Counted from the stretch's first letter, positions 7,906-15,913 are shown. The stretch: DNA of 17,992 nt from Planctomycetota bacterium (GCA_029259935.1 JAJDEH010000120.1:1-17992), one strand, 5' to 3'. A program made the numbers and translations. The notes: generated by a model from the letters alone, not told the origin.

Positions 7906-8772
7906 ATGAATATCACTCAACTACTTCTGACAACGGACTTCTCGACAAACGCCCGCCTAGCGTATCCGTGCGCTGCTGCCATTGCTCGCGAATTTGGTGC
8001 CGTACTGCATCTATCGCACGCGATAGCTCCTGCTGTGTTTCGGTGGGGAGCGCAGGCAGACGATTTGGCGGTCATGCAAGAGGTCGAATCGCTTCTAAAG
8101 CGAGAGCTTGCTGAGCACACTGTGTTCGCTGGGCTGGAAACTTCGGCGGCGGCAGTACGTCATCGCTGGCCGCACAAGGGATTGGAGGAATACGCGGAAC
8201 AAGCAGGAATCGGTCTGATCGTCACGGCCACGCATGGCTGGACGGGTGTAATGAAGTTCTTGCTAGGTAGTTTCGCAGAACGCCTTGCCAACAATGCGAA
8301 GCGGCCTGTGCTGGTCGCGCGAGAGCACCTCATTCAGCCGATCCCGTTTGCTCCCAAAGAAGTACTCGTGCCGTACGACTTTACGCCGGCTTCCGCGGCC
8401 GTGTTGCCGATGGTGCGTTTGCTTTCGCAACACTACGGCAGCCGCTTCACCTTTCAGTGCGTCTACGGATACAAGAGCGGACACGCTCCGTTTATGACTC
8501 GATTGCTGAAGAACTGGATACACGAAACGTCGCGCATTGAACAGCGTCTTAGTGAAATGCTCGTACGTGAACTGTCTGATGTAGACGCCCGCGTCGAGAC
8601 GTGTCACGGTGTTGTTTACGAAGAGGTTCTGCGAAAAGCAGAAGAGATATCAGCAGACCTGGTTCTGTTGGTGACGCACGGTTTGCTGGGCAGCGTCGCA
8701 CAGAACGTGCTGCGGGCGGCCACCTGCCCCGTGCTAACGGTGTACTCCGACCCCACCGAATCCGACTGGTAG
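7906..8772 (+). CDS. Tandem-domain universal stress protein
   Basis: A protein of 288 residues with two Usp domains. Domain 1 starts MNITQLLLTTDFSTNARLA and ends with THGWTGVMKFLLGSFAERL, close to the ATP-binding G-x2-G-x9-G-S loop but with Ala in place of the first Gly. Domain 2 starts near KEVLVPYDFTPASAAVLPM and ends THGLLGSVAQNVLRAATCP, where the loop is about six residues shorter than usual, so nucleotide binding there is doubtful. The ATG at 7906 was preferred because the Usp strand begins at once; an in-frame GTG at 7897 adds three residues. No clear ribosome binding site is visible for either, so the start is less certain. Closest in style to UspA/UspE-like TTDFS proteins, and distinct from its two flanking Usp paralogues. 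Confidence 0.88.
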   Translation: MNITQLLLTTDFSTNARLAYPCAAAIAREFGAVLHLSHAIAPAVFRWGAQADDLAVMQEVESLLKRELAEHTVFAGLETSAAAVRHRWPHKGLEEYAEQAGIGLIVTATHGWTGVMKFLLGSFAERLANNAKRPVLVAREHLIQPIPFAPKEVLVPYDFTPASAAVLPMVRLLSQHYGSRFTFQCVYGYKSGHAPFMTRLLKNWIHETSRIEQRLSEMLVRELSDVDARVETCHGVVYEEVLRKAEEISADLVLLVTHGLLGSVAQNVLRAATCPVLTVYSDPTESDW

Positions 8773-8829
8773 CATTGGGCGAGTGGCCTCACCATGTTGC
8801 TTCCGCGAACATGCAAAGGGATGGCTGCG

Positions 8830-9657
8830 ATGTTGAAACGCATTCTCGTGGGACTGGGCGGCACGGATTATACCCTAGCTGTTGTCAACCAGGCTGTCGC
8901 GCTGGCAATGGCGCACGACGCCGCGGTGACTGGCGTCAGCGTCATCGATGAGGAGCGGCTGACCTACGTCGGCGCGGTGCCCATTGGCGGTGGATACTAC
9001 GCTCACAGACTCGCCAAGGACCGCATGAAGAAAGCGAAGCAACGAGTCGAGTGGGCTGTGCAGGTATTCACTGAAGCATGCCGTGCCTCGCGCGTGCCGC
9101 ATCGACTGCTGCGCGAAGCTGGCGACCCATTCTCGTTGATGATTGACCAGGCCCGCAGCCACGACCTGATGATCTTTGGTCTGCGGAGCCTGTTTGACTT
9201 TGATATCGTACCCGATCCGCACGATGCATTGGTTCGACTGGTGCGAGCGGGGGTTCGGCCGCTGCTTGCTGTCTCCAAAGCGTTCTATCTCGTAAAGAAG
9301 GTGCTAATTGCCTACAGCGGATCGATGGAGTCTGCCAAGGCAATGAAGTGGTTTGTACAAACGCGGCTCTGGCCCGAGGCGCAGTTGCGGATCGTTACCT
9401 TCAAGCGCTCACGTCCAGAAGGAGAACAGCTTGTTCGTCATGCGGTCGACTACTGTCGATCCCACGGATTTGATCCGGAGGCGGCAGTTGTTGCAGATTC
9501 GCCGAAGGACCACTTGCTTCCTTATGCGGCCGAATGGGGTGCAGATCTGACCGTTGTCGGCAATAGCGCGAAGAACCTGCTCCTGCGACGTGTCTTTGGC
9601 GAAACAGCGCTGCATGCTATTCGTAATTCCGACCGACCGCTGTTCCTGGCGCAATAA
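8830..9657 (+). CDS. Tandem-domain universal stress protein (paralogue of the 6584 gene)
   Basis: A protein of 275 residues with two Usp domains. It begins MLKRILVGLGGTDYT. The second domain starts VLIAYSGSMESAKAMKWFVQ and ends with GNSAKNLLLRRVFGETALH, then PLFLAQ. Its length and the MESAKAMK, RLWP and PLFLAQ segments match the protein at 6584-7414, so the two arose by duplication. AAAGGG at 8815-8820 is spaced 9 bases from the ATG at 8830, which is why this start is chosen over the ATG at 8821 that directly abuts it. The gap from the preceding Usp gene is 57 bp. The canonical Usp ATP loop is altered here too, so it may work without ATP binding. Confidence 0.9.
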   Translation: MLKRILVGLGGTDYTLAVVNQAVALAMAHDAAVTGVSVIDEERLTYVGAVPIGGGYYAHRLAKDRMKKAKQRVEWAVQVFTEACRASRVPHRLLREAGDPFSLMIDQARSHDLMIFGLRSLFDFDIVPDPHDALVRLVRAGVRPLLAVSKAFYLVKKVLIAYSGSMESAKAMKWFVQTRLWPEAQLRIVTFKRSRPEGEQLVRHAVDYCRSHGFDPEAAVVADSPKDHLLPYAAEWGADLTVVGNSAKNLLLRRVFGETALHAIRNSDRPLFLAQ

Positions 9658-9725
9658 GGGTCCGAGTGGAGATAGGTAGTAACAGACTCGCCCCAGGCGT
9701 TTCTCAACAAGTAACCGGAGTCGAC

Positions 9726-10703
9726 ATGATGGCAAACGCGAAAGAAGGCTATGAACGGATTCTGGTCGCGATCGATTTTTCGCCGCATGCCGATGCGGCG
9801 CTGAAGCAGGCCATCTGGCTGGCGAGACTAAGCGCGGCACAGATTGTCATGGCGCACACGCTTCCCGACTTGCGCGACGTCTTGGCGTCCGCGCCGTACC
9901 CGGCCAGGATGGACTTGTTCTATGGCGAAGGCGACGACTTTCAGCAAGCTGTGCGACGAGAGTCCGATACCACGATGCGCCGGATGATCGTCGACCTGAA
10001 CGCCGTCGACCTTGACGTCAGGTGTGAAACGCTTTTAGGTGAGCCGTTTGTGGAAATAATTCATGCCGTCCAACAAGAGGGGTACGATATTGTTCTCGCC
10101 GGCACGCGCGGCTTGGCTGCGTGGGAGCGTTTTCTAGTGGGGAGCACCGCGAAACGCCTGATTCGGAAGTGCCCTGCCAGCGTGTGGATTGTGAAGGCAG
10201 AGCACGTCGGACGACCGAGCGTTGTGCTGGTAGCGACCGACCTTTCGGACGTCAGCCGAAAGGCGGCCGCGCAAGGACTGTGGGTGGCGCAACAAGCCAA
10301 CGCGGTATTCCATCTACTGCACGTCATTGACGCAAAGGACGTTCCACAAGTTGGAAACGAGGAGAGTCCACATCGAATGTCGCCGCGACAGGAGATCAAC
10401 GCGGCGGCTCAACAACGATTCGACGTATTCCTGGAATCGCTCCGACCCGACCGTACTCGGATTCGGATTCACTCGCATTTGTCGTGGGGAACGCCCTGGA
10501 AGGAGGTCGGACGCATGGCGCAGCATGTTGCTGCGGACTTGATTGTAATGGGTACGGTCGGACGCAGCGGCATCAAGGGCCTATTGCTGGGCAACACAGC
10601 CGAAAAGGTGCTTGATACGTGCGACTGCAGCATCCTGACCGTCAAGCCCGACGACTTCGTATCACCGATCGCTCCGCCGTTTTGGCCGCTTCATCCGAAA
10701 TGA
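9726..10703 (+). CDS. UspE-like tandem universal stress protein
   Basis: A protein of 325 residues with two complete Usp domains. Domain 1 opens with ERILVAIDFSPHADAAL and carries a G-x2-G-x9-G-S loop (GTRGLAAWERFLVGS). Domain 2 opens with SVVLVATDLSDVSRKAA and ends GTVGRSGIKGLLLGNTAEKV, followed by CSILTVKPDDFVSP. The GNTAE and VKPDxFxSP ending is the mark of the UspE branch. Both nucleotide loops look intact, unlike in the neighbouring Usp proteins. ACCGGAG sits 5 bases before the ATG at 9726; a GTG at 9666 in frame would add 20 residues without Usp character. A UspE-type relative lies at 13049-13978. Confidence 0.92.
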   Translation: MMANAKEGYERILVAIDFSPHADAALKQAIWLARLSAAQIVMAHTLPDLRDVLASAPYPARMDLFYGEGDDFQQAVRRESDTTMRRMIVDLNAVDLDVRCETLLGEPFVEIIHAVQQEGYDIVLAGTRGLAAWERFLVGSTAKRLIRKCPASVWIVKAEHVGRPSVVLVATDLSDVSRKAAAQGLWVAQQANAVFHLLHVIDAKDVPQVGNEESPHRMSPRQEINAAAQQRFDVFLESLRPDRTRIRIHSHLSWGTPWKEVGRMAQHVAADLIVMGTVGRSGIKGLLLGNTAEKVLDTCDCSILTVKPDDFVSPIAPPFWPLHPK

Positions 10704-10794
10704 TCCGTCACACACCGTCCGTTACACGAACAATACGAGAGCCCTGAAATCGGCAGTGACCCACGCATTTTCTTGCATTACTAGGAGTACAGAC

Positions 10795-11931
10795 ATGCGA
10801 CAGCTTCAACGAATCCTGTTGGCAACAGACTTCCGCCCCGCGAGTCTCGAAGCCGTTCACGTGGCTTCGCATTTGGCCCGGACATTTGGCTCGCAGCTTC
10901 TGCTTCTCCATGTTCAACCCTCCGGCCCTCGGTGGTCGGTGCCTGCGCATCCGTCGGGAGGGCAGGCTATTGAATCGCTTCGGCAGGTGTCGGAACAACT
11001 GACACATCAAGGTGTTCAGGTCTGTGAACTGCCTGACGTCGTAGGATCGCCGGCCGATATTATTGTTGACACTGCACATCGGCTTGATGTGGATCTGATT
11101 TTAATTGGGGCAGGCGAGCGATCGAAATTCGACACGTTTGCAGTGGGCCCAATAGCGGAAATGGTAATGCAACACGCGACCCAACCCGTGCTTGCGATCC
11201 GACCGGAACCACCAAAAACACAATTTCAGAAAGTCTTGTGTCCGATAGATCATTCTGACGCATCGCTTCGTGCGCTCAGAAACGCTATTCGCCTTACGAA
11301 GGCATTTCACGGCGAACTGGTCGTGCTGAGCGTCGTTCCGCCGGTGCGTCCACTAAAATCGAAGTGGATTGTGCCGCCCGTAAATTGGGTTATTTACGGC
11401 GGGTCGTCGATGTCGGACGTAGTCGCGGCAGAACATGAGGCGACGTGGCGATCCGAATGCGACGAGTTTTTAAAGCAAGTGGATTTAGGCGACGTTAAGT
11501 GGTCACGAGTGGTGCGTTCAGGCGTGCCACAGGAGGAAATTGTCGAAGCTGTGAACGAACACGATGCGGATGTCCTCGTCATGGGTTCGACAGGTAGGAC
11601 TGGACTAATGCGACTTTTGATGGGAAGCGTCACGCGACGGGTGATTCAACATCTTCCGTGTTCTTTACTCACGGTCAAACGCGAGGACGCACTCGACGAA
11701 TCGTTTGAAGAGCGGTTGAACAGGCTCAGGATGCGGTTCGACGAGGGACAGGTTTTGCTCGAAGAGAAATCATTCGACGCCGCGCTGGCGCGGTTTAGCG
11801 CGGTTCTCGCCTACAATCCTTACGACATTCCAGCGTTGGAGGGATGCGCCATGGCCTGTGAGAAACTTGGGCAGACTAGTCGCGCGGAGCGATGTCGCAA
11901 ACGTGCGGCGTTGTTGCGGCAGAAAAGCTGA
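10795..11931 (+). CDS. Universal stress protein (two Usp domains) with C-terminal TPR-like tail
   Basis: A protein of 378 residues. Domain 1 (from about residue 5) starts RILLATDFRPASLEAVHVAS and has a degenerate nucleotide loop (GAGERSKFDTFAVGP). Domain 2 (from about 143) starts KVLCPIDHSDASLRALRNA and has an intact G-x2-G-x9-G-S loop, GSTGRTGLMRLLMGS. Residues about 297-378 are extra: an amphipathic helical segment, EGQVLLEEKSFDAALARFS, then NPYDIPALEGCAMACEKLG and a basic end. This matches the alternating pattern of tetratricopeptide repeats and suggests a protein-protein contact surface. TAGGAG lies 8 bases before the ATG at 10795. A 91-bp gap separates it from the preceding Usp gene, so a separate promoter is possible. 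The gene ends where the decayed region begins. Confidence 0.9.
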   Translation: MRQLQRILLATDFRPASLEAVHVASHLARTFGSQLLLLHVQPSGPRWSVPAHPSGGQAIESLRQVSEQLTHQGVQVCELPDVVGSPADIIVDTAHRLDVDLILIGAGERSKFDTFAVGPIAEMVMQHATQPVLAIRPEPPKTQFQKVLCPIDHSDASLRALRNAIRLTKAFHGELVVLSVVPPVRPLKSKWIVPPVNWVIYGGSSMSDVVAAEHEATWRSECDEFLKQVDLGDVKWSRVVRSGVPQEEIVEAVNEHDADVLVMGSTGRTGLMRLLMGSVTRRVIQHLPCSLLTVKREDALDESFEERLNRLRMRFDEGQVLLEEKSFDAALARFSAVLAYNPYDIPALEGCAMACEKLGQTSRAERCRKRAALLRQKS

Positions 11932-12192
11932 TGGTAATATGGCATCGCCGGTAACCGGGAGAAGACGCAATGTCGGTCATGCGAATCGACGAAACGACTT
12001 CGGATTGGGTGGTATTCGCCCCGTCGCGGCGGTTGCGGCCGCACGCCGACGCTTCGTTGCAGACTCGACCGAGCGAGCCAGCAAGCATGGCGGGCTGCCC
12101 GAGATTTACGCCGTTCGCGTCGTGCCCAACAAATCCTCGGTACTATCGAAGAGGTTGGCTGAATGCATCAATGACGCAAACGGAGAATCGGC
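11932..12192 (+). other. Possible decayed gene; no family recognised
   Basis: A strong ribosome binding site (GGGAGAAG) precedes an ATG at 11970, opening MSVMRIDETTSDWVVFAPSR. That frame soon turns Arg/Ser/Pro-rich and runs on as an unlikely protein. In another frame, protein-like text appears near the end (LPEIYAVRVVPNKSSVL, then SKRLAECINDANGESA) and stops at 12194-12196, overlapping the GTG start of the YbaK-like fragment. The picture fits a small gene broken by a frameshift, but I recognise no domain and cannot exclude chance. Confidence 0.3.
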
Positions 12193-12373
12193 GTGAAAAC
12201 CACGGACACCCTGGACCTAGCGCGCGTCGCATACAAGCTTTACGCTCACGAAGAGACATTCGACGCGCAACATCTGGCCGCGGCATTGCGTGTGCCGGGC
12301 CATAACGTGGCCACAACCGTCTTGTCGCGGACCGAATGGGGCATCGCTCATGTCGTCGCCGAACTCCCAGCCA
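12193..12373 (+). pseudogene. YbaK/ProX-type aminoacyl-tRNA deacylase-like, N-terminal remnant
   Basis: From a GTG at 12193 (GGAG 7 bases upstream) about 60 codons read AYKLYAHEETFDAQHLAAAL, then RVPGHNVATTVLSRTEWGIA and AELPAT. This matches the start of YbaK/EbsC domain proteins, which hydrolyse mischarged tRNA: Y-x-x-x-x-H-x-E-x-F-x-A-Q-x-x-A-A-A-x-x-V-P-G and the later L-P-A-T/S. The family is about 150 residues, so more than half is missing. At about 12371 the match ends and DNA from a P-type ATPase gene follows in another frame. The open frame itself continues to 12840 with unrelated content, so a 215-residue translation here would be a false hypothetical protein. Confidence 0.65.
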
Positions 12374-12634
12374 CACGTCGGCAACTGTCGCTCGGAAAGC
12401 AAGTCGGCGTTGCGATTGTCGCCATTTCGCAGTCCGATTCTCTTGGTCGGTGCGGCAACTGCGTACTTGATTCATCTCGATGCAATGCATACACGCGTCG
12501 GACATATACTTCTCGACACCGAGCCGGTCGCGCTGACGAACTGGGGCATTCTGTTCCTTTTGGCGCTCACGATGTACGCTATCATGGAGTTACGCAAATG
12601 GGCGTGGAGCGTGCGGCCTCGGGAACGCGCGTAG
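12374..12634 (+). pseudogene. P-type ATPase, C-terminal remnant
   Basis: Reading from 12374 gives HVGNCRSESKSALRLSPFRS, then PILLVGAATAYLIHLDAMHT and WGILFLLALTMYAIMELRKW, with a stop at 12632-12634. It aligns along its length with the last 87 or so residues of the intact ATPase at 3864-6572 (HVGNCRSETRSAFALSPLRS at the same place), covering the final two membrane helices. The DNA is well diverged, so it is not a recent copy but the tail of a second, older ATPase gene. All catalytic parts are gone. It is joined out of frame to the YbaK-like fragment. Confidence 0.8.
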
Positions 12635-13048
12635 CTGTGTCGCGAGAACCGCATCCGAGCCGAAGCGCCCGAAGGACAAGCCACAAGTCCAATTCAACAC
12701 GGGATGTTGGCGATACGGCGGAGCGCATGCTCAAACGGCTCGCATACTCGGTCTCGGCCGTAAAACCGGCCGGTTCCTATTTCACAGGGCCAGCGTTAAC
12801 TTTAGAGGGAATAGGCGGTTGCCCAAGGCGCGCAGCCTGAATTGCGTCAGCGAGGGCCAACTGGTATTCGCGCCAGGAGTTTCTTTCTTGCCGTACACGA
12901 TGTCTTCGATCATGGCAATTGAGGCTGGAGAAAATGTGAGCCAACCCTGTTTTCCCAGACGTATCCAAATGTACGCGCTGGCCCTGTTCTATTTCACCAG
13001 TGCGTTGAGCTTCGATTCGACGTGTGGCTGAACAACGGAGACCAATCG
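12635..13048. other. Intergenic, no gene recognised
   Basis: About 410 bases between the ATPase remnant and the next Usp gene. Short open frames exist on both strands (12819-13031 plus, 12777-12968 minus) but neither shows a family pattern or a convincing start. A 12-bp palindrome AACCGGCCGGTT lies near 12764. This is probably residual DNA from lost genes plus the leader of the 13049 gene. Confidence 0.4.
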
Positions 13049-13978
13049 ATGAAGCGATTCAAAAATATTCTGTTGCTCTACGAATGTGACCGCGCCACGC
13101 TCGATCGAGCGGCCACGTTGGCCAAGAACAACCGAGCCCAGCTGACGATCGTTCAAGTTGTCAAGGACATGCCGGAACAATGGCGGCGGATGAGTCAGGG
13201 CGGCTCGGCGGTCGATTTGCACGCGCTCGCGATCAAAGAGTACCAGTCGCGCCTCAAGAAGTTCGTCGCGCCGCTCAAACAGGACGGCGTGCGGGCGTCG
13301 ACGAAAGTGCTTGTCGGGACACCGTTTCTGGCAATTATCCGCGAGGTGATCGCCAACAAGTGGGATCTCGTGATGATGACCGCCGAGGGCAAAGGCGGTT
13401 TGAAAGAACGGCTGTTCGGCAGCACGTCGCTGCATCTGATGCGCAAATGCCCCTGTCCCGTGTGGGTCATGAAGCCGACTCGACGCAAACGATTTCCACG
13501 GATTCTCGCCGCTGTCGATCATGATCCCACCGACAAGGCCAGCGAGTCGCTGAACGCGACGATTTTGCAGCTTGCATCCTCGCTGGCTGCGCAAGACAAG
13601 GCGGAACTGCACGTCGTCCATGCTTGGACGCTAGCGTACGAGAGTTTGATGCGGGGGCGCGGGGGATTCGCCGAATCGGAAATCCGCAGCTATGCCAAAA
13701 ACGAAGCGAAACAGCACCGAAGGGCGCTGGACGCGCTGCTCGCCAAGCATACCGATGGCACGGCAACGGTTCACCTGATCGAGGGTGACGCGGACGTGGT
13801 GATTCCGAAGTTTACGAAAACCCAAGACGTCGATTTGCTGGTCATGGGAACGGTCTGTCGCATCGGCATCCCAGGATTCTTTATTGGCAACACCGCCGAG
13901 ACGATCCTGGATGAGGTGGATTGTTCGGTTCTGACGGTCAAACCGGAGGCGTTTGTGTCGCCGGTCAAGCTTGCGTGA
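13049..13978 (+). CDS. UspE-like tandem universal stress protein
   Basis: A protein of 309 residues with two Usp domains, beginning MKRFKNILLLYECDRATLDR. Domain 1 ends with GKGGLKERLFGSTSLHLMRK, a near-normal nucleotide loop. Domain 2 starts RILAAVDHDPTDKASESLNA and ends GTVCRIGIPGFFIGNTAETI, then CSVLTVKPEAFVSPVKL. Cys replaces the second Gly of the loop, yet the GNTAE and VKPxxFxSP ending is that of UspE. It is related to the protein at 9726-10703 but clearly diverged. GGAG lies about 9 bases before the ATG at 13049; a GTG at 13022 in frame adds nine residues. The antiporter gene starts 19 bp after its stop, so the two look like one transcription unit. Confidence 0.92.
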   Translation: MKRFKNILLLYECDRATLDRAATLAKNNRAQLTIVQVVKDMPEQWRRMSQGGSAVDLHALAIKEYQSRLKKFVAPLKQDGVRASTKVLVGTPFLAIIREVIANKWDLVMMTAEGKGGLKERLFGSTSLHLMRKCPCPVWVMKPTRRKRFPRILAAVDHDPTDKASESLNATILQLASSLAAQDKAELHVVHAWTLAYESLMRGRGGFAESEIRSYAKNEAKQHRRALDALLAKHTDGTATVHLIEGDADVVIPKFTKTQDVDLLVMGTVCRIGIPGFFIGNTAETILDEVDCSVLTVKPEAFVSPVKLA

Positions 13979-13997
13979 CACCAGAGGATAAAAACCA

Positions 13998-15659
13998 TTG
14001 GAACTGCGCAATGTCTTCTACGAATTCGCATTGTTGCTGACGGCGGCTGGCATTCTGGGCTTTTTCGCCCACTGGCTGAAGCAGCCCTTGATCGTTGCCT
14101 TCATCGCTGTCGGCATTCTGGTCGGACCCGCCGGTTTTCAATGGGTCACGATCGGCAGCGAGATCGAATTGTTGGCCAAGACCGGTATCGCTCTGCTGTT
14201 GTTCACCGTCGGCCTGAAACTGGACCTGCACGTGATTCAAACGATGGGGCCGGTGTCATTGGCCACGGGCCTAGGCCAGGTCGTGTTCACCTCCGTAATC
14301 GGTTACGTGATCTGCCTTGCCCTGGGAATGTCGCACCTGACGTCCGTCTACGTGGCAGTCGCCCTGACTTTCTCCAGCACGATCATTATCGTCAAACTGC
14401 TGTCCGACAAACGCGAAATCGACTCGCTGCACGGCCGCATCGCGGTTGGCTTTCTCATTGTCCAGGACCTAGTAGTCGTCCTCGTAATGATCGCGTTGAC
14501 CGCATTCGGAGCCGGCCGGCGAAGCGGCGAGTGGACACAGGACATTTTGCTCGTCGCATTGAAAGGAGCCTGCCTGCTGCTGGTGCTGGGTCTGCTGATG
14601 CGCTTCGTGATTCCGCCGCTCTTTCGCCGCGCAGCCCGTTCGACGGAACTGCTGACGGCGATGGCCATCGCCTGGGCAGTGGCGCTGGCGGCGATTGGCG
14701 ATGCGTTAGGTTTCAGCAAGGAAGTCGGTGCGTTTCTGGCGGGCGTGTCGTTGGCCCCGATGCCGCAACGCGAAGCACTCGGATCACGGCTGGTCGGGCT
14801 GCGGGATTTTCTCTTGCTGTTCTTCTTCGTCGATCTGGGAGCGCATCTCAAGTTGAGCGTTCTTGGACCGCAGTTGTTTCCCGCTCTGGCGCTTTCCCTA
14901 TTCGTGCTCGTCGGCAACCCGCTGATCGTGATGGTCATCATGGGAGCGATGGGGTATCGGAAACGCACGGGCTTCCTCGCCGGACTGACCGTAGCGCAGA
15001 TCAGCGAGTTCTCGTTGATGCTCGCCGCACTCGGCAAAAGTCTCGGTCACATCAGTGGCGATGCGGTGGCCTTGGTCACTTTGGTGGGCTTGGTAACCAT
15101 CACGTTCTCGACTTACCTGATTCTCTACTCACACGCGATCTACGAGCGGATCGCACTGGCGTTGTCCTGGTTCGAGCGGAAAAACCCGTTTCGCGAAGTG
15201 GCGATCGAGACGACGGCCGAGCCGCGGCTAGGGTTCGACGTGATCGTATTCGGGCTGGGCCGGTTTGGAAACCATATTGCGCGCGAATTGAAAGATCGTG
15301 GCTGCCGTGTACTTGGCGTCGACTTCGACCCCGACTTGGTGCATCGTCTGCGTGAGGCTGGCCATTCCGTTGTCTACGGCGATGCTGAAGATCCGGAGTT
15401 TGCGTCGACGCTGCCTCTATCTTCCGCCCGTTGGGTCATCAGTTCCGTACCGCAGGTCACCGTGAACCTGGCCTTGTTGCAGTCGCTATCGCGTCACGGC
15501 TATTCCGGCCAAATTGCCACGACCGCCCACAACGACCATGACGTCCAACGGCTGCGGCACGCAGGGAGCAGTCTGATACTTCTGCCGTTTGTGGACGCGG
15601 CCAAAGAGGCCGTGGATGAACTGTGTGAGCGACGAGAATCATTTTCGCGAAACGATTGA
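13998..15659 (+). CDS. Kef-type monovalent cation:proton antiporter (CPA2) with RCK_N domain
   Basis: An inner-membrane protein of 553 residues predicted to exchange K+ or Na+ for H+. Residues 1 to about 385 form the CPA2 exchanger domain, with TFSSTIIIVKLLSDKREIDS and the family aspartate in VQDLVVVL (Asp157). From about 412 an RCK_N domain starts with VIVFGLGRFG (GLGRFG 419-424), followed by VDFDPDLV and YGDAEDPEF. It stops after this domain, with no TrkA-C. The start is a TTG at 13998 with AGAGGA 9 bases upstream; no ATG lies in frame near the beginning of the membrane domain, and the residues after the TTG look like a normal start of the first helix. It is a different subgroup from the 398-2161 antiporter. 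Close linkage to the Usp gene suggests joint expression in stress. Confidence 0.92.
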   Translation: MELRNVFYEFALLLTAAGILGFFAHWLKQPLIVAFIAVGILVGPAGFQWVTIGSEIELLAKTGIALLLFTVGLKLDLHVIQTMGPVSLATGLGQVVFTSVIGYVICLALGMSHLTSVYVAVALTFSSTIIIVKLLSDKREIDSLHGRIAVGFLIVQDLVVVLVMIALTAFGAGRRSGEWTQDILLVALKGACLLLVLGLLMRFVIPPLFRRAARSTELLTAMAIAWAVALAAIGDALGFSKEVGAFLAGVSLAPMPQREALGSRLVGLRDFLLLFFFVDLGAHLKLSVLGPQLFPALALSLFVLVGNPLIVMVIMGAMGYRKRTGFLAGLTVAQISEFSLMLAALGKSLGHISGDAVALVTLVGLVTITFSTYLILYSHAIYERIALALSWFERKNPFREVAIETTAEPRLGFDVIVFGLGRFGNHIARELKDRGCRVLGVDFDPDLVHRLREAGHSVVYGDAEDPEFASTLPLSSARWVISSVPQVTVNLALLQSLSRHGYSGQIATTAHNDHDVQRLRHAGSSLILLPFVDAAKEAVDELCERRESFSRND

Positions 15660-15685
15660 TTCAATCAAAGGATATTGGAAATACG

Positions 15686-15913
15686 ATGGCTAATCTTACA
15701 AGCTTGGAAGGGAGGAAAGGTTTGGTGGCGGACATCGCCAACGAGCACAGCATCACCTACGGCTGTGCGAAAGCCTTCCACGATGGAGGGGCGGATCTCG
15801 CGATCACTTATCTCAACGAGAAGGCTGAACCGTGCGTCCGGCCGCTCGCAGAGAGCGTCCTGTGCAAAAATGAGATCGCGGCAAACTCCGGCGGTGAGAT
15901 GGAGGTTTGGTAG
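15686..15913 (+). pseudogene. fabI: Enoyl-ACP reductase (FabI), N-terminal remnant
   Basis: The reading starts MANLTSLEGRKGLVADIANE, then HSITYGCAKAFHDGGADLAI and TYLNEKAEP, the unmistakable N-terminus of FabI, an NADH-dependent reductase of fatty-acid synthesis. The family is about 260 residues; here the match ends after VRPLAES (about residue 57) and the frame stops at 15911-15913. The nucleotide-loop residues usually reading VTGIAN are VADIAN, so the loop is also altered. The catalytic Tyr-x6-Lys region is absent, and no other frame continues the protein. It follows the antiporter by 26 bp. FabI-like genes do occur in other bacterial Usp/ATPase stress clusters, so this is probably an original member that decayed. 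Confidence 0.8.

Noticed and set aside
12193..12840. 215-residue protein as a single gene
   Set aside because: Only the first 60 or so residues resemble a protein family (YbaK); after that the real homology (ATPase tail) is in a different frame.
14141..15355. 404-codon open frame on the plus strand
   Set aside because: It lies wholly inside the second antiporter gene in another frame; its Arg/Gly/Ser-rich text is a shadow of the real gene.
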